Part shown: positions 35,325 to 44,870 of the stretch, piece by piece | How the letters are laid out: each line of letters starts with the position of its first letter | How positions within the stretch are numbered: the stretch's first letter is position 1 | Origin: JABJOR01 sp965603075 | GTDB lineage: Bacteria; Pseudomonadota; Alphaproteobacteria; Rhodospirillales; Casp-alpha2 | Assembly: GCA_965603075.1 (NCBI GenBank) | Contig: CBFDBO010000005.1 | Span: forward strand, 1 to 64,000 | DNA: 64,000 nt | Direction: 5' to 3' | The notes under the pieces: generated by a model | The model's input: the letters and a program-made list of their open reading frames with translations, nothing else | Databases searched by the model: none | What the model was told of the DNA's origin: nothing | Program-made: the position numbers and the translations under genes

Positions 35325-36730
35325 CCCCCAATAGTGCATGCTGGAGCACCGGAGAATTGGCAGACGTTTTGGGTTGTGATGCTCAAGGCAATTGGGGGGC
35401 AAATGGTGTGTCCATTGATACCAGAACATTACAGCGCGATGATTTGTTCGTGGCCATCGGTGGCCCCAACCATGACGGTCACGATTATGTAAACCGTGCC
35501 CTTGAAATGGGAGCCGCCGCCGCCGTGGTCAGCCGCGTTCCGAACGATTGCGCCGATACCTCGCGCTTGTTGGTGGTTGACGATACTTTTACGGCGCTCC
35601 AAAAAATTGGCACCGCGTCGCGTGACCGGATGAACGGTAAAGTCGTTGCCATAACCGGCAGTGTGGGTAAAACCAGCACCAAAGAGATGATGCGTCAGGC
35701 CTTTGATGATCAAGGTTTGGTTTCCGCTAGCCCGGGGAACTTGAATAACCATTATGGTGTGCCGCTCAGTCTAGCGCGCATGCAGAAAGAAACTGATTTC
35801 GGCTTGTTTGAAGTGGGGATGAATCACGCTGGTGAAATTCTCTTGTTGGTTAAAATGATCCGCCCGCATGTATCGGTAATTACAGCTATTGAAGCCGTTC
35901 ATACAGAATTCTTTAATTCGGTTGATGAAATCGCCAAAGCTAAAGCCGAAATATTCCAAGGGCTGGAGCCCGGTGGTGTTGCTATCATAAACCGCGACAG
36001 TCCCTATTTTGGGCAAATGGCGGACGCGGCAAAGGATGCGGGTGCAGCAAAGATTATTGGCTTTGGCGAAGACGCACAAAGCGATGCAAAGTTGTTATCA
36101 TTAACAATGTCGGAAACATCATCAAACATTACGGCCCTCATCGAAGGCGATACCATTGAATATGAATTGAGTGTGCCGGGAAGTCATCATGCCTTGAATT
36201 CACTTGCTGTTCTCGCGGCGGTTTCAGTAGCCGGTGGGTGCTTGGAGAAAGCCGCAAAATCTTTGAAGAATTTTCGTCCTTTAAAAGGTCGTGGTGTGAG
36301 AAGCATTATACGTTTACCAAACGGTGGAGAAGCCGTTTTGATCGATGAAAGCTATAACGCTAGCCCCGCGTCCATGGAAGCAACCTTAAAGGTTGTTGGT
36401 TTGATGACCCCTGCTAAAAATGGCCGCCGGATTGCTGTGCTGGGGGATATGTTGGAGCTCGGCACTGCTTCACCCGATATGCACCGTGAACTGTGTGGCC
36501 CGCTAACGCATAATAGTTTTGATCTGGTTTTTGCCAGTGGTCAGCACATGCTCGACCTATGGAACGAATTACCACAATCCATGCGCGGCGGTTTTTCGGT
36601 GAGCCCGGAAGAACTTTCCCGGGTCGTGACCAGCGAGCTGCGTGATGGGGATGTTGTGGTGGTTAAAGGATCATTAGGAAGCCGCGTTGGCTTTATTGTT
36701 AAATCAATGCTCGAACTTGGAGAGGACTAA
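35321..36730 (+). CDS. murF: UDP-MurNAc-tripeptide:D-Ala-D-Ala ligase MurF
   Basis: A 469-residue Mur ligase that adds the D-alanyl-D-alanine unit. P-loop GSVGKTSTKEMM, then LNNHYGVPLSLARM, the DESYNASPASMEA motif and GDMLELG are characteristic of MurF. The ATG overlaps the murE stop by four bases (ATGA). Length is typical. Confidence 0.94.
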   Translation: MTPNSACWSTGELADVLGCDAQGNWGANGVSIDTRTLQRDDLFVAIGGPNHDGHDYVNRALEMGAAAAVVSRVPNDCADTSRLLVVDDTFTALQKIGTASRDRMNGKVVAITGSVGKTSTKEMMRQAFDDQGLVSASPGNLNNHYGVPLSLARMQKETDFGLFEVGMNHAGEILLLVKMIRPHVSVITAIEAVHTEFFNSVDEIAKAKAEIFQGLEPGGVAIINRDSPYFGQMADAAKDAGAAKIIGFGEDAQSDAKLLSLTMSETSSNITALIEGDTIEYELSVPGSHHALNSLAVLAAVSVAGGCLEKAAKSLKNFRPLKGRGVRSIIRLPNGGEAVLIDESYNASPASMEATLKVVGLMTPAKNGRRIAVLGDMLELGTASPDMHRELCGPLTHNSFDLVFASGQHMLDLWNELPQSMRGGFSVSPEELSRVVTSELRDGDVVVVKGSLGSRVGFIVKSMLELGED

Positions 36731-36733
36731 AGG

Positions 36734-37822
36734 ATGTTACAGTATATACTCGTGCCTCTTGCTGATCAATTTTCAGCCCTGAACGTTTTTCGCTATATTA
36801 CTTTCAGAACGGGCGGGGCCGTGATGACGGCATTGCTGCTCAGCTTTTTGTTTGGTCCGGTTATTATCCGGTTGTTGAAAGACAAACAAGGCAGCGGTCA
36901 ACCCATTCGCGAAGACGGTCCGGAAAGTCATATTCTGACCAAAAAGGGTACGCCGACCATGGGTGGCATTTTAATTCTGCTGGCCATGACCAGCGCCACA
37001 TTGTTATGGGCGGATCTTTCAAATGAATTTATTTGGGGTGCCTTGGCCGTGACCATTGGTTATGGATTAATCGGGTTTATGGATGATTATTTAAAAGTCA
37101 GCCAACGCACCAGCAACGGTCTTTCAGGTCGATTAAAACTCGTTCTACAAGTCAGTATTGCATTGGTGGTGGCGTTTTGGATCTTAAGCCATTTACCCGA
37201 AGGTTTGACCACAACCCTCGCCGTTCCGTTCTTTAAAGATACCTTATTGCAATTGGGGTGGGTGTTTGTTGCTTTTGCCGTTCTTGTCATGGTTGGCTCG
37301 TCTAATGCGGTAAACTTGACCGACGGTTTGGATGGCCTCGCCATTGTCCCTGTGATGATTGCGGCGGGTGTTTTTACGTTGATTGCCTATTTAGTCGGGA
37401 ACTCGGTCTTTTCAGAGTATTTGCAAATACATTATGTACCCGGCGCTGGTGAGCTATCCATATTCTGTGGTGCTTTGGTTGGCAGCGGTCTTGGGTTCTT
37501 GTGGTTCAATGCTCCCCCGGCGCGTATTTTTATGGGGGATACCGGCTCGCTTGCGCTTGGCGGTGCATTGGGTGCGGTTAGTATTATTACCAAACATGAA
37601 TTGGTTCTTGCCATCGTCGGTGGATTATTTGTTTTGGAAACGGTGTCGGTCATTATTCAGGTGGTGTCTTTTAAATTAACGGGAAAACGCGTTTTTCGAA
37701 TGGCCCCCCTCCATCATCATTTTGAACAAAAAGGGTGGGCCGAAAGCACCATTGTTATTCGGTTCTGGATCATTGCTTCCATTCTGGCACTTGCTGGTTT
37801 GGCGACTTTGAAATTGCGGTAA
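36734..37822 (+). CDS. mraY: Phospho-MurNAc-pentapeptide transferase MraY
   Basis: A 362-residue polytopic membrane enzyme making lipid I from UDP-MurNAc-pentapeptide and undecaprenyl phosphate. Conserved motifs: KKGTPTMGGILIL, the catalytic-type DDYLKV near residue 116, NAVNLTDGLDGLA, and APLHHHFEQKGW near the end. Ten helices are predicted. It lies three bases after murF with AAAGG ahead of the ATG. Confidence 0.95.
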   Translation: MLQYILVPLADQFSALNVFRYITFRTGGAVMTALLLSFLFGPVIIRLLKDKQGSGQPIREDGPESHILTKKGTPTMGGILILLAMTSATLLWADLSNEFIWGALAVTIGYGLIGFMDDYLKVSQRTSNGLSGRLKLVLQVSIALVVAFWILSHLPEGLTTTLAVPFFKDTLLQLGWVFVAFAVLVMVGSSNAVNLTDGLDGLAIVPVMIAAGVFTLIAYLVGNSVFSEYLQIHYVPGAGELSIFCGALVGSGLGFLWFNAPPARIFMGDTGSLALGGALGAVSIITKHELVLAIVGGLFVLETVSVIIQVVSFKLTGKRVFRMAPLHHHFEQKGWAESTIVIRFWIIASILALAGLATLKLR

Positions 37823-37840
37823 CAGGAAACAACAGACGCA

Positions 37841-39244
37841 ATGAATGCCAATAACTCACTTCGCGGTAAACGCTTCGCCATCTTCGGGATGGGTGTGTCC
37901 GGCATTGCCGCCGCACTGTGTCTTGCGCAATACGGCGCGCACGTTTTCGCGTGGGATGATACGCCAAGGGCGCGCGAAAACGCCCAGCACCAAGGGGTGC
38001 ATCTAACTGATTTGTATAAAATTGAGTGGAGCGAAATCGATGAATTGATTTTGGCACCGGGCATTCCGCTTAATTTTCCAAAGCCCCACCCCATTGTGGA
38101 ACTTGCCCGTGGGGCAGGTTGCGCCATCATCGGCGATATTGAAATGCTGGGCCGTCTTGCGGGAAATGCCCATTATATGGGTATCACCGGTACAAATGGA
38201 AAATCGACCACCACATCCCTTATTGGGCATATGTTCGACGGTGAACGCACCACCCAAGTTGGCGGTAATCTTGGTAAACCCGCCTTAGCGATGGATATTT
38301 TGGATGCGGGTGAGCTCTATGTGCTTGAAATGTCTTCTTATCAAATTGATTTAACCCCGACCCATGCATTTGATGTAGCGGTATTGCTCAATATTTCTCC
38401 CGATCATTTGGATCGCCATGGCGATATGGCGGGCTATATTGCAGCCAAGGCTGCATTGTTTGATCATCAAAGGGAAAATCAAACCGCCATTATTGGTATT
38501 GATACGGCGCCATCACGAAAAATATATGAAACCCTAAAAGCAACAAACCGACAGAGCGTCATCCCCATTTCCGGGAGCGCAGCAATTGAGGGCGGTGTCT
38601 ACGTTTTAGGCAGCGTGTTGATTGATGACCGTCAGTTCATGGCTGAGACCATTATGGATATCGGTTCGATTCCAACCTTGAACGGCATTCATAATTATCA
38701 AAACGTTGCGGCGGCATATGCGGCGGTACGTGCCATGGGTATGAAGGTTGAAGATGCTGTGGCAAAGATTAAAACCTTTCCGGGTCTCGTCCACCGTCAG
38801 GAACTGGTCGATACCATCGATGGGGTTTTGTTCATTAACGATTCAAAGGCCACCAACGCAGATGCAACGGCGCGCGCTCTTGCCAGCTATAAAAACATAT
38901 ACTGGATCGCTGGTGGGCAGATGAAAGAGGGCGGCTTGGACGCCTTAATACCAACGCTTGAAAATGTTCGCTCCGCCTATTTAATTGGGGAAGGGGCTGC
39001 TGAAATAGAACGCGTCATCAGCGATCAGGTAAATTGTACGATTGCCCATACCGTGGGCGAAGCCACAAATACGGCCTTTCAAGATGCATTGAAAACGAAG
39101 CAGGATAATCCGGTTGTGATGTTATCCCCGGCATGTGCGTCGTTTGATCAATACAAAAATTTTGAAGCACGTGGCGATGATTTTAAGAAACACGTCTTAG
39201 CTTTACGGGTTCAGCAAACTCAGAAAACACAGGGTCTGGCATGA
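37841..39244 (+). CDS. murD: UDP-MurNAc-L-alanine:D-glutamate ligase MurD
   Basis: A 467-residue Mur ligase that adds D-glutamate. The N-terminal Rossmann-like FAIFGMGVSGIAAAL, the P-loop GITGTNGKSTTTSLIG, HRQELV and NDSKATNADATARAL are characteristic. AGGAAAC lies before the ATG. Its last bases overlap the ftsW start (ATGA). Confidence 0.94.
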   Translation: MNANNSLRGKRFAIFGMGVSGIAAALCLAQYGAHVFAWDDTPRARENAQHQGVHLTDLYKIEWSEIDELILAPGIPLNFPKPHPIVELARGAGCAIIGDIEMLGRLAGNAHYMGITGTNGKSTTTSLIGHMFDGERTTQVGGNLGKPALAMDILDAGELYVLEMSSYQIDLTPTHAFDVAVLLNISPDHLDRHGDMAGYIAAKAALFDHQRENQTAIIGIDTAPSRKIYETLKATNRQSVIPISGSAAIEGGVYVLGSVLIDDRQFMAETIMDIGSIPTLNGIHNYQNVAAAYAAVRAMGMKVEDAVAKIKTFPGLVHRQELVDTIDGVLFINDSKATNADATARALASYKNIYWIAGGQMKEGGLDALIPTLENVRSAYLIGEGAAEIERVISDQVNCTIAHTVGEATNTAFQDALKTKQDNPVVMLSPACASFDQYKNFEARGDDFKKHVLALRVQQTQKTQGLA

Positions 39245-40413
39245 GCAGTGTAACAAGAACAGATACAAGCTTAATCGGTAATTGGTGGTGGACCGTTGAT
39301 CGTTGGTTGATGATCATGATCGGCGGGTTGATTTTTTCTGGCGTTGTGCTGACGTTGGCTGCCTCGCCCGCTGTTGCAGAACGGATCGGATTTGACACCT
39401 ATCATTTCGTCATACGCCAACTTGTTTATTTGCCCATGGCGGTGGTCGTCATGTTATTGGTCTCATTACTAACCCCCCGCTCGGTTCGTCGGTTGGCATT
39501 GCTTGTAACGGGCGGTGCCATGGTTTTAATGTTGGTGAGCATTGTCTTCGGTGTCGAGGTCAAAGGCGCCACACGTTGGATCCGTTTTGGTGGGTTCGCT
39601 TTGCAACCCTCTGAATTTGTAAAGCCCGGCTTTGCCGTTATCGCCGCTTGGTTTTTCTCAAGGCGCAGTTTAGATGATCGTTTTCCGGGCTATATGATGG
39701 CAACAGGATTGTTTGTTTTGATCATTGGCTTGCTCGCCCTGCAACCCGATATCGGTATGGCCTTAGTGGTCTCGGCGGTATGGGCTGTGCAATTTTTCCT
39801 GGCGGGGTTACCCATCGTTTTGGTGGTTGGGTTAGGATTAGTATTTCTGGGCGGTAGTGTCGGTGCTTATTTTATGTTTGATCATGTGCAAACCCGCGTT
39901 GATCGGTTCCTCGATCCCGCAGCGGGCGAAGGGTATCAGGTTTCGCGCGCTCTTGATGCTTTGAAAAACGGTGGGCTATTCGGGCGCGGTCCGGGTGAAG
40001 GTCATGTCAAAGAAGTTTTACCCGATGCCCATGCTGATTTTATTTTGGCCGTGGCGGGAGAAGAGTTCGGGCTTATTGTTTGTCTAGGGTTGGTGTTGTT
40101 ATTTGCCGGCATTGTTTTGCGGGGGTTCAGCCGCGCCTTTAAAGGGGGCGACTTATTTGTCTTGTTGGCGGTCTCTGGATTGATGACGCAATTTGCCCTT
40201 CAGGCCATCATCAATATGGCCTCCACCCTCAACATGATGCCCCCCAAGGGTATGACCTTGCCGTTTATTTCTTATGGCGGCTCATCAACCATGGCTATGG
40301 CGATTGGCATGGGAATGGTGTTGGCGCTAACCAAAACAGTCCCCGGCGGCAGCACCCCCCTTAACCCTTATCGTCATTCAAATGTCGACCTCCAAAACCG
40401 GAGGCAAACATAA
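39241..40413 (+). CDS. ftsW: Septal peptidoglycan polymerase FtsW (SEDS family)
   Basis: A 390-residue protein with about ten transmembrane helices. SEDS landmarks include GATRWIRFGGFALQPSEFVKP, LLALQPDIGMALV, the FGRGPGEGHVKEVLPDAHADFILAVAGEEFGL block and FISYGGSS near the C terminus. It polymerises glycan strands at the septum together with FtsI. The start overlaps murD by four bases; murG begins on its stop. Confidence 0.95.
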   Translation: MSSVTRTDTSLIGNWWWTVDRWLMIMIGGLIFSGVVLTLAASPAVAERIGFDTYHFVIRQLVYLPMAVVVMLLVSLLTPRSVRRLALLVTGGAMVLMLVSIVFGVEVKGATRWIRFGGFALQPSEFVKPGFAVIAAWFFSRRSLDDRFPGYMMATGLFVLIIGLLALQPDIGMALVVSAVWAVQFFLAGLPIVLVVGLGLVFLGGSVGAYFMFDHVQTRVDRFLDPAAGEGYQVSRALDALKNGGLFGRGPGEGHVKEVLPDAHADFILAVAGEEFGLIVCLGLVLLFAGIVLRGFSRAFKGGDLFVLLAVSGLMTQFALQAIINMASTLNMMPPKGMTLPFISYGGSSTMAMAIGMGMVLALTKTVPGGSTPLNPYRHSNVDLQNRRQT

Positions 40414-41522
40414 TGGCAGAAAAAAAATTGCTTGTCCTTGCCGCTGGCGGCACCGCTGGTCATGTCTTTCCCGCCCGTGCGTTGGCCGGAGAAATTAAAT
40501 TACGGGGCTGGCAAGTGGTCTTTGTAACCGATGAACGGGGGGCAAAGATTTCAGGTATGGAGGGCATCGAGACATTCGTGATAAAAGCGGGTGGCGTTGC
40601 CGGTAAAAGTATTTTTGGGCGCATTAGAAGCATCTTTGAACTTCTTATTGGATTAATCCAAGCGCGATCTATATTAAAACGGTTGAACCCGGATATTGTT
40701 GTGGGTTTTGGCGGATACGCATCGGTTCCCACCATGTTGGCCGCTCGATTTATGAAAACGACCACCGCCTTGCACGAGCAGAATGCAATTTTAGGTCGTG
40801 CTAATCGAATGCTTGCCGGATCGGTTGGAAAAATCGCGACATCTTATAATCAAATCCAAGCCATTCCAGCAGACGCTGCATCCAAGGTTGTTTTGACAGG
40901 GATGCCTGTGCGTGAAGAAACTGCTCCGTATATGAAAATGCCTTATCCCACCGTTAATGAGAATGGCCCTTTATCTTTGGTGGTGCTGGGGGGGTCGCAA
41001 GGCGCTAGAATTTTAAGCGAAGTCATTCCAGCGGCAATCGGTTTATTGGATGATGGTTTGCGGTCTCGGTTGACGGTCGTTCAACAATGCCGGGATGAGG
41101 ACTTAGAACAGGCCCGCAAAGCTTACGCAGCAATGGGTGTTAGTGCCCAATTGGATACTTTTATCGATGATGTGCCACGGCATATTGCGCAATCACATTT
41201 ATTAATCGCGCGCGCGGGTTCCTCCACGGTGGCGGAATGTATGGCGCTTGGTCGTCCTGCCATATTGGTGCCTTATCCCCATGCGGTGGATGATCATCAA
41301 TCGGCTAACGCCCACGCGGTGGCAACCGCCGGGGCAGGGTGGCTTATGGATCAATCGGTGTTCACCCCGGAAAACTTATCGGAACGGTTGTCCGCATTAT
41401 TTGGGGCCGGCGGGATTTTAAGTTCGGCGGCAAATTGCGCGCGTAATGTCGGGGCGGCAGACGCGGCCAGTCGATTGGCGGATATGGTTGAAAACTTAAC
41501 ACAGAAAGAGAGACGGATATAA
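40413..41522 (+). CDS. murG: UDP-GlcNAc:lipid I GlcNAc transferase MurG
   Basis: A 369-residue peripheral membrane glycosyltransferase (GT28) that makes lipid II. Motifs: AAGGTAGHVFPARALA at the N terminus, HEQNAILGRANRM, LGGSQGAR and the sugar-nucleotide site ARAGSSTVAECMALGRPAILVPYPHAVDDHQ. The ATG shares one base with the ftsW stop (TAATG). Confidence 0.95.
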   Translation: MAEKKLLVLAAGGTAGHVFPARALAGEIKLRGWQVVFVTDERGAKISGMEGIETFVIKAGGVAGKSIFGRIRSIFELLIGLIQARSILKRLNPDIVVGFGGYASVPTMLAARFMKTTTALHEQNAILGRANRMLAGSVGKIATSYNQIQAIPADAASKVVLTGMPVREETAPYMKMPYPTVNENGPLSLVVLGGSQGARILSEVIPAAIGLLDDGLRSRLTVVQQCRDEDLEQARKAYAAMGVSAQLDTFIDDVPRHIAQSHLLIARAGSSTVAECMALGRPAILVPYPHAVDDHQSANAHAVATAGAGWLMDQSVFTPENLSERLSALFGAGGILSSAANCARNVGAADAASRLADMVENLTQKERRI

Positions 41523-41538
41523 TGAAAGCCCAGATATT

Positions 41539-42978
41539 ATGAGAGCACTTCCGTTAAATCTTGGCATCATTCATTTTGTTGGTATTGGTGGTATCGGCAT
41601 GAGTGGGATTGCCGAAGTTCTACACAATCTAGGTTATGCCATCCAAGGTAGTGACATGGCGGAAAACCCCAATGTTATTCGATTGCGCGCTATGGGTATT
41701 CATATCGCTATTGGGCATTCCGAGGAAAACCTTGGCGAAAGTAGCGTTGTGGTGATTTCATCGGCGGTTGGTTCTGATAATCCCGAAGTTGTCGGTGCAC
41801 GAGCGCGGCTCATTCCTGTGGTAAAACGCGCTGAGATGCTCGGCGAATTGATGCGTCTTAAATGGGGGGTCGCGGTGGGCGGTACCCATGGAAAGACCAC
41901 GACCACATCCTTGCTTGCTGCCTTGTTCGATGCGGCTAATCTTGATCCAACGGTGATCAATGGTGGTATTATTAATGCGTGGGCCTCTAACGCTAAGCTG
42001 GGGGGTGGTGATTGGATGATCGTCGAAGCAGACGAATCCGATGGTACTTTTGTAAAGCTGCCAGCGACGATTGCGATTGTAACAAATATCGATCCGGAAC
42101 ATCTGGACCATTATGGGTCGTTCGATGCCGTGCGCGCGGCATTTGTACAATTCATAGAAAATATCCCATTTTATGGCTTTGCGGTTTTGTGTATCGATCA
42201 TCCGGAAGTGCAAGCCATAATTCCACAAGTTTCTGATCGCCGGGTCGTCACTTACGGGTTCTCCCCTCAAGCCGATATTCGCGGTATAAATTTAAAATCT
42301 TCTTCAAAGGGCATGCATTTTGACGCGGTTATCAGCCAGCGCCGCGATGGTACCCAACGCACCATCGAAAATATCTTCCTGCCTATGCACGGAGAACACA
42401 ATGTACAGAACGCCCTGACGGCCTTGGCCATTGCCGATGAAATGGATATCGAGGATGACGTGGTTAAAAAAGGCCTTGGTGGTTTTGAAGGCGTTAAAAG
42501 ACGCTTTACCAAAACAGGTGAAGTTAATGGTATTACCATCATCGATGATTACGGACATCACCCGGTCGAAATTTCAGCCGTCCTTCGCGCAGCACGCGGC
42601 GCGGTAGACGGACAAGTCATTGCCGTTGTGCAACCCCACCGCTATTCCCGCCTGGAAGATTTATTCGAAGAGTTCTGTTCTTGTTTTAATGATGCAGACG
42701 CGGTTCTTGTTACCGATGTTTATGCGGCTGGCGAAGACCCTATTGAGGGCGTCAACCGTGACTCTTTGGTTGCGGGACTTCGAGAGCGAGGTCATCGCGT
42801 AGTAAACGGTGTAAACGCACCGGAAGGGTTAGCCGAAGCTATTCACAAGATTGCCAAGTCTGGCGACATGGTTGTGTGCTTGGGCGCCGGGAACATCACC
42901 CATTGGGCCGCCGCTTTACCAGAAGAATTAAGACAACTGAATAATAATGTACGTATGAATGTGAGTGATACGGAATGA
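41539..42978 (+). CDS. murC: UDP-MurNAc:L-alanine ligase MurC
   Basis: A 479-residue Mur ligase that begins the peptide stem. FVGIGGIGMSGIAEVL at the N terminus, GTHGKTTTTSLLA P-loop, EADESDGTF and the late DDYGHHPVEI, a hallmark of MurC/Mpl. A six-codon frame (MKAQIL) starts at the murG stop and ends within the murC start region (TATGAG), possibly helping translational coupling. The Shine-Dalgarno site is weak. Ends in an ATGA overlap with murB. Confidence 0.94.
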   Translation: MRALPLNLGIIHFVGIGGIGMSGIAEVLHNLGYAIQGSDMAENPNVIRLRAMGIHIAIGHSEENLGESSVVVISSAVGSDNPEVVGARARLIPVVKRAEMLGELMRLKWGVAVGGTHGKTTTTSLLAALFDAANLDPTVINGGIINAWASNAKLGGGDWMIVEADESDGTFVKLPATIAIVTNIDPEHLDHYGSFDAVRAAFVQFIENIPFYGFAVLCIDHPEVQAIIPQVSDRRVVTYGFSPQADIRGINLKSSSKGMHFDAVISQRRDGTQRTIENIFLPMHGEHNVQNALTALAIADEMDIEDDVVKKGLGGFEGVKRRFTKTGEVNGITIIDDYGHHPVEISAVLRAARGAVDGQVIAVVQPHRYSRLEDLFEEFCSCFNDADAVLVTDVYAAGEDPIEGVNRDSLVAGLRERGHRVVNGVNAPEGLAEAIHKIAKSGDMVVCLGAGNITHWAAALPEELRQLNNNVRMNVSDTE

Positions 42979-43919
42979 ATGCTGACGTTACCTTTGACAA
43001 TAACCTAATCGCCACGTTGCCCCCTGTTCGGGGCACGTTGGAAGAAAACGGTTCGTTGAAGAAATATACGTGGTTCCGCACAGGCGGCCCGGCAGAGGTT
43101 CTTTATACCCCGGCCGATCTCGATGATCTGATGGTTTTTATGCGGGGAAAGCCCGAAAACGTTCCCATAACGGTACTGGGGTTAGGATCAAACGTATTGA
43201 TTCGCGATGGCGGCATCCCCGGTATTGTCATTCGGTTAAATAAACAATTTGCGATGATTAGTGTGCGGGAAGAAAATTTATTGGTGGGGGGCAGCGCGCT
43301 TGATAATTCCGTTGCCGCGGCTGCGCGCGACGCCGGTTTAACGGGGCTGGAATATCTATCGGGTATTCCCGGAACCATTGGCGGTGCAATTCGGATGAAT
43401 GCGGGGGCGTTCGATCAAGCAACGGAGAATGTCGTTGTGTATGCCCGCCTTATTGATGATCGCGGTGAGCTCCATATCCGAACAGCACAAGATTTAGGCT
43501 TCGATTATCGCACTTCAAGCATCCCCGAAGGGTGGATCGTTGTCGGTGCCATGCTGAAGGGTATTCGCGCCCCTAGGGGGAAAATTGCGCAAAAAATGGA
43601 AGAAATTCGTCAATACCGGGAAGATTCTCAACCTATGCGGACACAAACCGGGGGGTCAACATTTCGCAATCCAAAATCCACAGATTCCGCAGGACGCGGG
43701 GCTTGGGAGGTCATCAATGATGCAGGGTGTCGTGGATTAAAACATGGTGGGGCAATGATTTCTGAAAAACATTGCAATTTCTTAATCAATACAGGCGATG
43801 CTAGTTCAAGTGATATTGAAGAATTAGGTGAAATTGTCCGCAAACGAGTGTTATCGAGCACAGGCGTTTCACTGGAATGGGAAATCCGTCGTATAGGGCG
43901 GACATTACAAGATGTGTAA
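42975..43919 (+). CDS. murB: UDP-N-acetylenolpyruvoylglucosamine reductase MurB
   Basis: A 314-residue flavoenzyme that reduces UDP-GlcNAc-enolpyruvate to UDP-MurNAc with NADPH. FAD-binding parts: TWFRTGGPAE, VLGLGSNVLIRDGG and LSGIPGTIGGAIRMNAGAF; the proton-donor serine sits in GGSTFRNP, and the last part has AMISEKHCNFLIN. It resembles type I/II mixed alphaproteobacterial MurB. Starts within the murC stop (ATGA). Confidence 0.94.
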   Translation: MNADVTFDNNLIATLPPVRGTLEENGSLKKYTWFRTGGPAEVLYTPADLDDLMVFMRGKPENVPITVLGLGSNVLIRDGGIPGIVIRLNKQFAMISVREENLLVGGSALDNSVAAAARDAGLTGLEYLSGIPGTIGGAIRMNAGAFDQATENVVVYARLIDDRGELHIRTAQDLGFDYRTSSIPEGWIVVGAMLKGIRAPRGKIAQKMEEIRQYREDSQPMRTQTGGSTFRNPKSTDSAGRGAWEVINDAGCRGLKHGGAMISEKHCNFLINTGDASSSDIEELGEIVRKRVLSSTGVSLEWEIRRIGRTLQDV

Positions 43920-43952
43920 AGAAGCCATGATGGATAAAGAGGAGAGGGGCTG

Positions 43953-44870
43953 ATGTCAAAAAAAGTTGTGGTCCTGATGGGCGGATGGTCCGCCGAACGT
44001 GAAGTGTCGCTTATCAGTGGTGCGGCATGTTCGAAGGCGCTCGTCCACGCCGGATATATGGTAACACCGATTGATGTACAGCGCGACATGGGGGCGTTGA
44101 TGACACGTCTGTTGCCGCGTCCCGATGTTGTTTTTAACGCATTGCATGGACGCTTTGGTGAAGATGGTTGTGTACAAGGGATGTTGGATATTCTGGATGT
44201 TGCCTACACTCATTCTGGTTTGCTTGCCTCCGCCATTGCCATGAATAAGCCGCTCTCTAAAAAGATGTTCGCTGCCGAAGGATTAAACGTCGCAGATGAA
44301 ATTATTGTCAGCCCGGAAACATTATCCGCCGGTGATCCTATGCCGCGCCCCTATGTGGTAAAGCCGATTAATGAAGGTTCCAGCGTTGGCGTCCATATTA
44401 TCCGCGATGGGGATAATCATAAACCTTATGACAGCATCGGCTGGCCCTTGGGTGAAGAAGTCATGATTGAGAAATTTATTCCCGGTCAGGAATTTACCTG
44501 CGCTGTTATGGGCAAAGGCAATGATGCCAAAGCCATGACCGTAACCGAAATATCAACCAGTCGTCAGTTCTATGACTATGACGCAAAATATGCCAGTGGC
44601 GGCTCTGTTCATGTGCTGCCCGCTGATATTGATAAAATATTATTTGATGAAATAATGCGCGCTGCAGAATCCGCCCACCGTATTTTAGGATGCCGTGGAA
44701 TTTCGCGTTCTGACTTCCGCTATGATGGTGAGACGCTCTATATTCTTGAAACCAATACACAGCCGGGCATGACCCCAACATCATTGGTTCCTGAACAAGC
44801 CCAAACGATTGGTTTTGATTTTATCGAGCTTGTTAGCTGGATGGTCGAAAATGCGGAGTGTGATGCATGA
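43953..44870 (+). CDS. ddl: D-alanine:D-alanine ligase
   Basis: A 305-residue ATP-grasp ligase making the D-Ala-D-Ala dipeptide used by MurF. Visible: VLMGGWSAEREVSLISG at the start, FNALHGRFGEDGCVQGMLD, PYVVKPINEGSSVGV, and the metal-binding ILETNTQPGMTPTSLVPEQA near the end. GGAGAGGGG lies before the ATG. Overlaps ftsQ by four bases. Symbol ddlB would be used if a second copy exists. Confidence 0.94.
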   Translation: MSKKVVVLMGGWSAEREVSLISGAACSKALVHAGYMVTPIDVQRDMGALMTRLLPRPDVVFNALHGRFGEDGCVQGMLDILDVAYTHSGLLASAIAMNKPLSKKMFAAEGLNVADEIIVSPETLSAGDPMPRPYVVKPINEGSSVGVHIIRDGDNHKPYDSIGWPLGEEVMIEKFIPGQEFTCAVMGKGNDAKAMTVTEISTSRQFYDYDAKYASGGSVHVLPADIDKILFDEIMRAAESAHRILGCRGISRSDFRYDGETLYILETNTQPGMTPTSLVPEQAQTIGFDFIELVSWMVENAECDA

